NCBI GenBank assembly: GCA_022578605.1
Contig: MU394087.1
Coordinates: 310,001 to 374,000 of the forward strand
Origin: Camillea tinctor
Taxonomy: Eukaryota; Ascomycota; Sordariomycetes; Xylariales; Xylariaceae
Direction: 5' to 3'
DNA length: 64,000 nucleotides
A model generated the notes under the pieces. The model did not search any database, was not told the origin of the DNA, and saw only the letters and a list, made by a program, of their open reading frames with translations. Position 1 is the first letter of the stretch; the number at the start of each line of letters is the position of its first letter. The position numbers and the translations under genes are program-made. Below, one piece after another: positions 12,336 through 22,128 of this stretch.

Positions 12336-13217
12336 ATGGCTACTTTTAATGGATATGGCGCTGTGCACGACCCTGAGCAAAGATATGGCTCTAGGTCTGG
12401 TGGCGTTGAAGAACAACCGTTACTTAGGCCCGAGCCCTTGAGGTCTTCGTGGCGTAAAAACTTGTCTGTTGACATCCGCCGGGACTGGGCGGATCTGGTC
12501 TTGCTTGCATGTTATATCATCACAGGGCTTCTCGATAGCGCTTCCATATCAACCTGGGGCTCTTTCGTATCGATGCAGACAGGTTTGTTGTGTTCCCCAT
12601 CCTGTAATGGGCATCGTGAAATCTGACCGCGTCCAGGAAACACGGTATACATTGGACTTGGGTTGGCTGCACCGCGAGAGTCCACAAGATGGATCAAATC
12701 GGCGACTTCGCTGGCATGTTTTTGCATTGGATCAGTCTTCTTCAGCGCATTTCACCGGCATTTCTCCCCTAAGCGGCGATGGGTGCTGTGTGTAAGCTTT
12801 CTAACACAAGCTGCATTCATCATTGCTGCTGCCGCCATAATCACCTTTGGTCCTAAGGCCGACGACCCAATAAAGACAATTGGGTGGCCTGAGCTCGTTC
12901 CCATCGCCCTGATCGCCTTCCAGAGCTGCGGCCAGGCTATCACGAGCAGAGCTCTTAAATACAACGCCTTAACGAGTGTGGTTCTGACAAGCATATACTG
13001 CGATTTGTTCTCCGATGCTAATATACTTGCGTTGAATAATGTCGAAAGAAACCGTAGGGTTGGAGCGCCCATTCTACTTTTGATTGGTGCTATACTAGGT
13101 GGCTTGTTGGCGCACAGCTCAGTCGGCACAGCCGGGGTTCTTTGGCTGGCAGCGGTGTTGAAGCTCTCGGTTGTTGTATCTTGGTTCTTCTGGCCAGCAG
13201 AGAAGGAGCAAAATTAG
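12336..13217 (+). CDS. DUF1275 (YoaK-type) membrane protein
   Basis: Two exons (12336-12582, 12637-13217) encode 275 residues, the normal size. The chosen ATG starts MATFNGYGAV; upstream in-frame sequence has no ATG. After a hydrophilic N-terminal tail of about 60 residues come the first TM segment and the family hallmark MQTGNTVYIGLGLA, which is formed exactly across the splice junction and so confirms it. About six hydrophobic segments follow, with the usual ALKYNALTSVVLTSIYCDL block in the second half, ending in WFFWP and a short charged tail. The biochemical function of DUF1275 proteins is unknown. A perfect palindrome lies about 130 bp past the stop codon. Confidence 0.88.
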
Positions 13218-13347
13218 GATAACCTAATGGCGACGCAGAAGACAAGTTTTCATCAATCTAACTCTTGTTTAATTGAATAAGACTACTTGTAATGTTGTCT
13301 TGTTACGTCCCAGCTAGGGGAGGTAACTATATAATACAGAATTGGGG

Positions 13348-13371
13348 CACAATGACCACTTGGTCATTGTG
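13348..13371. repeat. Near-perfect 24-bp palindrome
   Basis: Two 11-bp arms (CACAATGACCA and its exact reverse complement) flank a 2-bp centre. Such a tight palindrome is either a dimeric-protein binding site or, in RNA, a hairpin in the 3' UTR of the DUF1275 gene. Confidence 0.7.
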
Positions 13372-14460
13372 AGAATCTTTTGTCTCATGGTACAATGGGT
13401 TGCCCAACCCTCATTCGTAACACGCCTGTCTGTTAAGCATGTGAAATCAGAGATAGCTCAAGCCATGATTATGCACAAAGTACTCCCATGCATGTGTGGC
13501 TATTTTGTAGTATCCAACTAGCATAGAACACATCTATATGGTTGCAATACCCCAATAAGCCACCACCAAGATTCGTTGGCACCCAAACTTACACAGGGAA
13601 ATCATACAAAGTATCGTTTTCAACATAAATTCCAACAGTAAATCTGAGGAGACTCTACTGAAGCTAGAGACTAAGGGGCTCATGGCTTGAACAGGCACCA
13701 CTTGAATTAGCTTGTGCTTACCACATTGAAACGAAACGGAGTTACTTTAATAGTCTATTGTTAATGTGTAAGATGAATAGAAATTTACGAAACATCGATT
13801 ATCACACTTATTGCCCACTTCTACATCTACACAACCTATAGTTGATTAAGTCCTCCTGACAAATATCTCAACATATGCTCGGCTTGGATTATATCAGTAT
13901 AACAAGCAGTGGAATTTATATATTTCCTTCTAATAATAAACCCCAGCCTTACCTATATACAAAGGGAGTTATAAAATGCACAATAGAATGGACAACCCTT
14001 AGGAGACTGACGTTTAATTTCAAATGGCCAGTCCAGATCCGAAGAATAAGAATATTTTTACTCTATTCAAGCTCTAATCTGATCGGTCATACACAAAACA
14101 CCTTCACGTTGATTTTGAATTGCTAGAATGTAATACTCATTCTAAGTTATATTAACTTAACTAACTTATCTGGCAACCTAAATATGACAACGCTCAACTC
14201 TTAAATGTTTTTTATTGTTTATATATCTAAAGATTCTGATCAGCTAAATAGTATACTCTCAAAAATAAGGCTTGAGATAATACGAATGGGTGCATCGTTC
14301 ACTTTAGCCTCACCGCATCCCTTAGGCTTGGCGTAGTATCCTAGGTTAATGACCAGACCAAAAGCAACTTATAGTGGACCGTTGAATGGCGAGCCCTCTA
14401 TGCTGCGAATACGTGACCGGAGCTTTTTCGGAGACCAACTTGCAGAATCCAACGCTGATT

Positions 14461-14468
14461 TATAAAAG
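14461..14468 (+). promoter_or_regulatory. TATA box of DHA2 transporter gene
   Basis: TATAAAAG lies 95 bp before the predicted start codon, a normal spacing for a TATA-containing fungal promoter. TATA promoters usually belong to inducible genes. Confidence 0.5.
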
Positions 14469-14562
14469 CCTGGGCATCAATAGTTTTCTTTATAAACAGT
14501 TTACCCGCGATATCGCTTCTAAGTCAACAAGTCCCCCTCTTGACTCAATTTGATCTTCTACA

Positions 14563-16509
14563 ATGTCACAAATAATAAATGCATCAAAGCCTGATGATGG
14601 ACGACAACAACCAGGTGCCGACGTGGGAGATTGTAAAGATGTTGAGAAACTTGAACTAGAGACAAGGAACCCGGGTCCCAGCACTGGCGGTTCCGGTAAC
14701 CTGATTTCGGCAGATCCTCCGCCGTCCGGGGTAGAATGCGGGGTGGACGATGATGATGATGATAGTCGAAAACCACCTACAGACCTACCGTTTTCCAAAG
14801 CAAGGTGTATTGCACTTGTTGCAACTGTCACGGGTGCCAGCTTCCTAAACGTATGATTTACCGTCTCCCTAGTTTATAATATCTGCCATAGGGATTAACA
14901 GTTCCAAGATTCTCTCGATTCAATCGGTGGTCATTATCCTTCCTAGTATCGGCCAGGATCTAAACATCCCAGACAGCAGACTACAATGGGTGGTTTCATC
15001 CTACGCGCTCACATTCGGATGTTTTCTTCTCCTATGGGGTCGGATAGCCGATATCTATGGCAAGCGCCGAATCTTCATCTGGGGTAGTGGCTTCGTCGCC
15101 GCGACTATGATCGCTAACCCCTTTTTGCCAAACGAGATCGCTTTCAACTTCTTCCGGGGACTTCAAGGACTGGTAAGTACTGGACGACGTGGTGTTCCTA
15201 TCCTATACCGAGAATATTCTAACAGATATAGGGTGCTGCTGCAAATGTACCAACCGCTATCGGAATTCTAGGGACAACATTTCCTCCCGGGAAAGCCAAG
15301 AACTACGCATTCAGCGCATACGGTAAGCTTGTCCATAAACTCGCGTAGCTGTCTGTATCCTACCTCTGACAATTAATCATATTAGCTGCTGGCTCGCCAC
15401 TTGGCAGTGTCTTCGGAAACTTGATAGCTGGCTTTATAGCCTCTTATGCGAATTGGAGATGGGTATTCGGTGCCACCGGCGGACTCGCCATAGCCATCAC
15501 CGCTGCTGGGATCTTCTGCATTCCACCTTCACCTCCTAGAGCGGCTGGAGAAAAGGGAGACCTTTCGCTTCTTAAGTCTGTTGATTGGACTGGAGGTGCT
15601 CTCGTGACGCTGTCGCTCTTGGCTCTACTATTTGCTCTGACTGAAGGCAACACGGTAGGTTGGAGCACCGTCTGGATCTATATGCTCATAGTAATATCCA
15701 TACTCCTTCTCACCATGTTTGTCTTCTGGCAATGGTATCAAGAGGCCCATACCACGAGCAAGCCATTGATGAAAGTGTCTATGTTCAAGAACCTTCGCTT
15801 CAGCGCCGCCATGGTTATCATGGCTCTATTCTTCGCCGCTTTTAACGACTTTATCCTCTACGCAACCTACTTTTTCCAGGACTATCAGGGGTTAAGTGCT
15901 TTACAGACTACTCTTCGTTTCATACCTACTGGCGCGTCTGGTGTCATTACTGCCTTCATCGTCAGTCACCTGATTTCGCGTGTGCCAACCTGGATGTTGT
16001 TATTATTTGGTCATTTGTGTGTGTCAATATCGTGCATCATATTTTCTGTACCAATTCCCGATGATACTTCCTACTTTGCGTATGGACTGCCAGCATTTAT
16101 TCTTTCCGTCATCGGCGCAGACATTGCTTGGCCAAGTTTGACCCTTTTTACGTCGAAAACTCTTTCACAGGATGACCAGGCGTTAGGAGGTGCTCTTGTC
16201 AACGCAATGGGTCAGATCGGTCGGGCAGTTGGGTTAGCGCTCACCACAGCCATTCAAACTGCCGTCATGGCACGCGAGAGAGGAGTCCCTGTAGAGAAGT
16301 CAGGGAGAATCGTCGCCTGGGATCCTGCATCTCTTCATGGGATAAGAGCAGCCAATTGGTTCAATTGCGCTCTTGCCCTCTCCGGAATGGTTCTTGTGGG
16401 CGTTGCCTTCAGGGGGACGGGCATCGTTGGCAAGATTGAAAAACCACCTGCGTCTTCAGGCGAAGAGGCTATGATGAATCAAATAGATAACAACGCCCGG
16501 CGCGTGTGA
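14563..16509 (+). CDS. MFS transporter, DHA2 (14-TM drug:H+ antiporter) family
   Basis: Four exons (14563-14850, 14909-15172, 15232-15322, 15386-16509) encode 588 residues. A hydrophilic N-terminal tail of about 80 residues contains an Asp run, then TM1 (ARCIALVATVTGASFLN). MFS motif A reads GRIADIYGKRRIF at about residues 138-150, and the LQGLGAAANVPTAIG and AYAAGSPLGSVFG segments across exons 2-4 are the DHA2-type motifs of TM4-TM5. About 14 hydrophobic segments are visible. The family exports toxic compounds and secondary metabolites, but the substrate cannot be read here. No biosynthetic backbone gene (PKS, NRPS, terpene synthase) is in the window, so a cluster role is unsupported. A TATA box lies 95 bp upstream. 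Codon use is AT-leaning compared with the right-hand genes. Confidence 0.92.
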
Positions 16510-16977
16510 CCGATACATCTCTTGCTTTAAGCGGATCGAGTTTTGGAAGACTATTGCTCGGAAGTCATAGAATCTGATAAAGGTATTCAAGTACAGTTGC
16601 TAATTGACCTTGTGACTTGGACATGGAGTTGGTGATACAACCGGACTTGTATCGATCACATGGATTATACAGAACAAAGGGATAAAGTAGGAGGGTTTTC
16701 CAAAGGACAGCATAAAGATACTGTTCAGCATAGAATCTTTAGTTAGGATAATATCTCTTTATATAGATAACAGACAAAAACATTGTTTAACGTCCTGTCT
16801 CACTATATTATATATCTAGTGTAGACGATGCAGATCTTTTCACGGTTTCCTCTCCAGAATTTCTATACCCACCACCAAAACACTTTTTTCATTATACTCC
16901 AGAAATACAGCAAGTCTATACGGGAAAAAACGGTTCATACTCATTGATCTATCTTTTAACTTTCGCCTAGAGTATCA
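16510..16977. other. Short intergenic region
   Basis: About 470 bp between two plus-strand genes; AT-rich, with no additional gene or clear element. Confidence 0.6.
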
Positions 16978-18171
16978 ATGCCAGAATCAAGTACGGGCCG
17001 TCCAATCGAAGAGAGGGACAAGTTTTGTAGCCATGGGTTTCCGACATGCCACGTCTGTCTTCACAGCATCAATACGAACCATAATGGTGATATACTAACA
17101 TTTACCCCTGAATCTGAATCCCACCACAAAGTTGAGCCGTTGTTCGACGGTACAATGAAGCCCGTATCTAACCTGATAGGGTATCGTGAGGGCCTAGGCC
17201 CAACGGTCGAAAAGGCTGACATTAAGGATCGATCAGCGAACTCTAATGAAGTTTTTGATATGAATCTTGATACTAAAGGGGAAACGGTAGCTGGACTACC
17301 TTATTACTACTGTTCCGATTGCGGGTTTGCCTACTTGGCCGGGGGTGGCCCAGGACGCTATCAGTCACACCCATCTCATGTCAATTACGATAACCGACGA
17401 TATATCATTGCTGGGGCTTTCCCCGAGAAATATAACCGTTCATTGAACAAGATATCATGCCGGGCGGCGTATCTATTTGGTGGAGATAACTCGTATAACG
17501 CAGTGTACGAAATCAAAGTCGGTTCGGATAACGGCTCTGCGGATTGGAATCTCGACAACGCAGACATATCAGTGTTGACAGGGCTTCTGGCCCACGTTGA
17601 GAAGTATATCGTTTCCAAGCGTAAGGAGCTTGTCAGAAACGCCCTGAATACTAACAGTGGCTATTTTGCCGGGCAGGCCTGGCGGTTCCAACTCGTTGTT
17701 ATCACGTCCCTGAGACCAAAGTTGCTTAAGCTGCTACTAAAAGCTCATAAACTAAAGTACAGCAAGAAACGAAGCGCGTTTATCGAGAGAAAACTTGGGA
17801 TCATTACCAAGAAATACCCAGCTAGCGACGAACGGCGTGCTCAGATCACCTGGTTCGTCGACTCAGTCAAGCACCTGGCAGAGCTCGGCATCCAGATTTA
17901 TTGGCGTTCTGTCGTCCCGTCAGCGCAAACGACAGACGCGCGGAAGGCTTTTACGAACCAGCCTTCAACAATGAGACCGCAGAACTGCGACCAAGATGTG
18001 CATGAGAAGGAACAAAATGGGAATAGCCGTGAGCTCGAAGAGATCCTTTCCCCCGCGGAGACCATGGGAAGCGAGGGTTTAGAAGATGCCGTTAACCACA
18101 ACCTTTTGTCATTGCAGGCCCCGATCCCACAGAAGGTACCGGAACGGCCAAAGTCACGACTCCTTTTTTGA
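16978..18171 (+). CDS. Hypothetical protein with decayed RNase H-like core
   Basis: Single-exon, 397 residues, no signal peptide. Two Cys clusters come first: Cys17, Cys24, Cys27 with nearby His19 and His29 (CSHGFPTCHVCLH), and Cys112/Cys115 (YYCSDCGFAY), possibly zinc-binding. Residues about 162-325 follow the order of fungal RNase H-like proteins: a first strand pair (RAAYLFGGDNSYNAVYEI), a helix (ISVLTGLLAHVEKYI), a strand at RFQLVVITS, and the closing IQIYWRSVVPSAQTTDARKA, which parallels the final strand and helix of such domains. The expected catalytic acids are not at their usual places: a Ser follows VVIT where Asp is expected, and no Glu begins the helix. Enzyme activity is therefore unlikely. 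The C-terminal 70 residues look disordered. The RNase H reading is inference; the ORF itself is convincing by length and context. Confidence 0.7.
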   Translation: MPESSTGRPIEERDKFCSHGFPTCHVCLHSINTNHNGDILTFTPESESHHKVEPLFDGTMKPVSNLIGYREGLGPTVEKADIKDRSANSNEVFDMNLDTKGETVAGLPYYYCSDCGFAYLAGGGPGRYQSHPSHVNYDNRRYIIAGAFPEKYNRSLNKISCRAAYLFGGDNSYNAVYEIKVGSDNGSADWNLDNADISVLTGLLAHVEKYIVSKRKELVRNALNTNSGYFAGQAWRFQLVVITSLRPKLLKLLLKAHKLKYSKKRSAFIERKLGIITKKYPASDERRAQITWFVDSVKHLAELGIQIYWRSVVPSAQTTDARKAFTNQPSTMRPQNCDQDVHEKEQNGNSRELEEILSPAETMGSEGLEDAVNHNLLSLQAPIPQKVPERPKSRLLF

Positions 18172-18983
18172 TTACTTGTACAGGATCAAATTGACCCGGT
18201 GTTGATGTCGTCAGATAATTTGGCCGTTTGGTATTACAAGCAATTGTTTTTTGAGTTTATAGACGATTACTGAACAATACTATGCTGTATAATCAACCCC
18301 TAGACTAGTTATCTAGACATTTTCACAGTCAAATTCAGACTCAGTCGCCGTGATTTAGTTTCCCCGTAGTTGAATATTAAGCCCATCGCAGCGATTATTA
18401 ATCCTAGTGAGTTTGATGTGCCATGATGACAGAAAAAGAGCGAATCAAGACCAGTTCCTCTTCAGCTCAATCTAGGTATAGGCCATCTGACCCACTTATA
18501 CATGCGAAATAAGGGCAGAGAGTATTCACTCGAGTAAGCACCTAAGTTGGATCATGAATATTCAAGGAACTAACTAACCTAGTCGCCATCACAAAAAGAT
18601 ACATGGTACTCGAATCCTCGAAACGTTCAGCTTTGCTAGCCTAGTCTCATCTATAGAAGAGATAGCGTGAATGATTCCACATAGTTCATGCTGTAAGCAA
18701 GAGACCACTTTCCGTTTTGGTCAAATGCCCTTTTGGTATCTCAGTAGCCTCACAGACGTCGGGGGAATTATGATTCGTTGTCAATAAGCAGAATCACAAC
18801 ATGAAGTTCACGATAGAGTCAAGGCAGAGGGAAATCGATTATAAAATCGAGGTCTTTCCCTCATAGTTCTTGAGAGTTTTGTTTAGATCATCCAATATTC
18901 TCATCCTCTGTTCTTAACTACAACTTATCCAATATAACCATCAACTCAACTTTGACAACTGAAAACACTAAATAACTTATACA
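18172..18983. other. Intergenic / promoter of the SDR gene
   Basis: About 0.8 kb, AT-rich, no coding signal. The right end holds a TATA box and a pyrimidine-rich leader. Confidence 0.6.
18840..18846 (+). promoter_or_regulatory. TATA box of SDR gene, inside a small inverted repeat
   Basis: TATAAAA about 140 bp upstream of the start codon, centred in TCGATTATAAAATCGA (18835-18850), whose outer 5 bp are inverted repeats. Confidence 0.45.
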
Positions 18984-20242
18984 ATGGCACCTAAAATCTT
19001 TCTGTAAGTAAAAAGATACCCCAAACCAACTCAACGCCTAGAAACTCAACTGACTGATCGAATAGCACTGGAGCGACTGGTACGCAAACCTACCATCACC
19101 ACCTTACCTTGAAAGGTTCATCAGCATGATATACTCACACACAAAACAAACAGGCTACATCGGTGGCGAAGTTCTCTATGTTTTGACTAGAGAACACCCC
19201 GAGTATGAAATTAGCGCTCTGGTCCGCAACGAAGAACGCGGCAAGCCAGTCGCGAGCCAATATCCCAAAGTCCGGCTCGTCTACGGCTCTCTCGAAGATG
19301 CCGCTGTTCTCGAGAAGGAAGCCGCAGCCGCCGACGTCGTCCTTCGTATGTGGCCCCCTATTCCAATTCCAATTCCTATTCCCTCCAGCTACTGTTCATC
19401 TAAAAAAAAAAAAATCATGTGTACCTATATATACTGACTCTAGCCCCTGAAAACCAGACACCGCCAACGCCGACAGCCTCCCCGCGGCCCAGTCCCTCGT
19501 CAAGGGCATCGCAGCCGGCCACACGGCCGCCCAGCCAGGGCACTTGATCCACGTCAGCGGCGCGGGGGTGCTCTGCTGGTACGACATGAAGCACGAGCGC
19601 TTCGGGGAGGCGCCGCTGCCAGAGCAAGTGTACGACGACATCGCGGACATCGAGCGGCTAGTTGCGCTCCCGCGCGACGTGGCCATGCACTGGGAGGTCG
19701 ACGAGTGCGTGCTGGGCGCGAGCAGGACCCCCGGCGTGCGCGCGATGGTGGTCGCGCCGCCGACGATCTACGGGACGGGCCGCGGGCCGGCGAACCAGCG
19801 CAGCCTGCAGGTGCCGCGACTCGCGGCGCTGACGCTGGAGAAGGGGTTCGCGCCGGTGCAGGCGCCCGGGCTGACGGAGTGGGACCACGTGCACGTGCGG
19901 GATCTCGCGGCGTTCTTCGGGCTGGCGGTGGAGGCGGCGCTGGACGGCGAGGGCAAGGCGGCGGACCCGGAGATCTTCGGGCCGAAGGCGTACTTCTTCG
20001 TCGAGAGCGGGATGCATCGGTGGAGCGAGGTGGCGCGGTGGGTGGCGGAGGATGCGCAGGCGAGGGGGTACATCGCGGAGGCGGCGACGCAGGAGGTGTT
20101 CGATCCGTTCCTGGGGCTGAATTCGAGGGGGTTGGCCGCGCGCGCGAGGAAGTACCTCGGCTGGGAGCCCAAGGCGGAGGCTTTCCGCGAGGGCGTCACC
20201 GAAGCGGTGGAGTTTGAGGCGAAGAAGATGGGGAAGGCGTAG
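18984..20242 (+). CDS. NAD-dependent epimerase/SDR-like protein
   Basis: Four exons: 18984-19003, a 14-nt microexon 19066-19079, 19154-19345 and 19458-20242, giving 336 residues. Only this splicing produces the Rossmann motif FLTGATGYIGG (residues 6-16), assembled from three exons. The next parts follow the extended SDR fold: LVRNEERGK, LVYGSLED, DVVLHTANAD and HVSGAGVLCW. The usual catalytic Y-x3-K is not evident near YDDIADIERL, so this is an atypical SDR, similar to fungal NAD-dependent epimerase/dehydratase proteins annotated from NmrA-like searches. APPTIYGTGRGPANQRS and EWDHVHVRDLA are conserved substrate-domain segments of that group. Exon 4 is far more GC-rich than exons 1-3. Substrate is unknown. 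Confidence 0.88.
19066..19079 (+). other. 14-nt microexon in the SDR gene
   Basis: Bounded by AATAG and GTACGC. It encodes the T-G-A-T core of the nucleotide-binding loop together with one base from each neighbouring exon. Confidence 0.8.
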
Positions 20243-21723
20243 ATAGGGGATGAATAAGGGAGTGTCTATCTACCTAAAGGAAGAGTGCCTTTTTCCCTTT
20301 GTTACTTCATTTTACTATTCGATCTCTTTGTGCTATATACGAACCATACATCCTAGCTAGATGCTCCGCACAATAGAAAGTCCCTATCATTATATTTAGG
20401 TCGTAAAAGATCGATCAAGCTGTGATAATGGAGAGGCTACACGGGTGTCTACCAAAATGACCACACATCTTTTATGTAAGGGCAACATTCTGTGAGGTTA
20501 TGAGATTCCTTTGAGATTATATACTTATCTTCAGAATTATAGTGTAAAGGCCCGCATTGGAAGGAATATATGATATATATTTCGATAGGATCTTCTCTCT
20601 AGAATATCAATTATACAATCTAAACAGGGAAAATGAGGGATTCAAACTGGGTATTACCTTTTCTAAGCTTATCATATTCTAACAAGATTGAATTCACGAC
20701 CATGAACTCGTAATACGAGATAATATAGACCTTTTCTTTCCTTCTTCTCCCCTTGCTTCCTCTCAAAGTTTACGCAATCCCCCCGTCCCTCCCCTCCTAG
20801 TATCGTGCTTGAGCATGTCAGGTATTTCTATTTACACAGAGCTCCATCACCTCGGTTCGGCAGGATATATAAACTCAAGTCTAGGATCAAGGTTGTTTAG
20901 CGGGGAGGGCCCGCACTTTATAGTCCAGTTCAGGTCAAGCACGACACAGCACTTTAGACTATACTTAACGATATAAGATCGACGGTGAACCTTGGCCACT
21001 ATCTTCCCTCGGATATATCAACCTACCCAAGCAAGTAAATTTGCTAGTTGATCCCCTTCCGCGATGCAGCCGACTATTACCTAAAGCGATCCGTTTACAC
21101 TATGCGATATCTCTTTTCCCCGCGAAAGGAGCGTGTTACCCTTGCACGCGAAGATCCGCATTTCGGAGTAATTGGAGAAGGTTGAGTAGCTCCGTTCAGT
21201 TGAGGTCGTCGCAACACAAATGATGAGGGGGGGTGGTTTGAACTACGAAGCTTCCCGATTTCGATTAGCGAGGAAGGTATCGTTGGTACCCATCCGCCGG
21301 TGAGACGAAGCGAGGCCAGAGCCGTCGATCGGTGTTCTTGGGGTCATCAATTTATTTAAGACGCAGACAATCTCAAGGCCCAGAGTCTGACCATTTCCAG
21401 CTGACGATGTTTATCTACATACATTACTTATTGTCCAAGCTTCGGGTCCGGCACTTCCCTTGCCCCCTCGTCTCTGTCACCAGCTATCAGAGCTATAGGT
21501 GAGACGAGAAGCGGCGGCTCTCTCGGCATATTGAATTTTCTGTTGTGGTTGTAAACCGTGTGATCGAGCTAAGACCAAATATAAACCTACCCTTTATACG
21601 CACAACCATTACACCTTTATTATTCCCAACTCCCCCCGCCCAGCCGAAGACACATCCAGCAACGACACTCATCACCCTCTCACCCTCACCACTATCATCA
21701 TCATCACCACCGCCACCACCACA
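20243..21723. other. Intergenic (1.5 kb), no supported gene
   Basis: No coding frame resembles a protein. The region contains the 3' UTR of the SDR gene, an AT-rich middle and the promoter of the small secreted protein. Confidence 0.6.
21580..21585 (+). promoter_or_regulatory. TATA box of small secreted protein gene
   Basis: TATAAA about 140 bp before the start codon, followed by a C/A/T-rich leader with CAC/CAT repeats running up to the ATG. Confidence 0.4.
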
Positions 21724-22128
21724 ATGCACTTCTCAACTCTCCTCACCCTCATCCTCTCAACCCTGCTCCCCCGCCCCGCAACCGCAGGGACAGACTGGGC
21801 CTTCACCTTCTACGACAGCCAGGACTGCAGGAGGGGCAGCAACCACAGCAACAACAACAGCAGCAGCAGTAGCAGCAGCAGCAGCGTGCACCAGAACGGC
21901 ACGGGCGATCTATCGTGCGCTGCGGTGCCGGGGGCGCGGCTCTTCGGGTCGGTGCTGGGGTCGATACCGGCGGGCAGCGAGGGCTGCGCGATCCACCTGT
22001 TCGTCGACGAGGGGTGCGGGTCGCGGCTCGCGTACGGGCTGACGGAGCACACGAACGCGTGCGCGGAGCTGGGCGAGGAGGTGCTCAACGCGCCGCTGCG
22101 GTCGTATGCCGCGGTGGATTGCGAGTGA
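21724..22128 (+). CDS. Small Cys-rich secreted protein (effector candidate)
   Basis: Single-exon, 134 residues. A clear signal peptide (MHFSTLLTLILSTLLPRPATA) is followed by a mature domain beginning GTDWAFTFYDSQDC. Six cysteines remain in the mature protein (in QDC, LSC, EGCA, EGCG, NAC and the final DCE), enough for three disulfides. An Asn/Ser run encoded by AAC/AGC repeats (about residues 40-55) inserts between the first two cysteines. Segments such as DSQDC and GCAIHLFVDEGC resemble the loosely conserved family of fungal secreted proteins of unknown function. No enzyme motif is present. Extracellular location is inferred from the signal peptide; a role in host or microbe interaction is speculation. 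Confidence 0.8.
   Translation: MHFSTLLTLILSTLLPRPATAGTDWAFTFYDSQDCRRGSNHSNNNSSSSSSSSSVHQNGTGDLSCAAVPGARLFGSVLGSIPAGSEGCAIHLFVDEGCGSRLAYGLTEHTNACAELGEEVLNAPLRSYAAVDCE

Larger units (their letters stand above)
13218..14562. other. Intergenic, AT-rich; palindrome and TATA box
   Basis: About 1.3 kb holding the 3' end of the DUF1275 gene and the promoter of the DHA2 transporter. The only structured elements seen are the palindrome at 13348-13371 and a TATA box at 14461. The middle is AT-rich without a coding frame that resembles a protein. Confidence 0.6.

Noticed and set aside
20620..20720. Possible minus-strand tRNA (AGTTTGAATCCC resembles a B box)
   Set aside because: No matching A box, acceptor stem or cloverleaf could be drawn.
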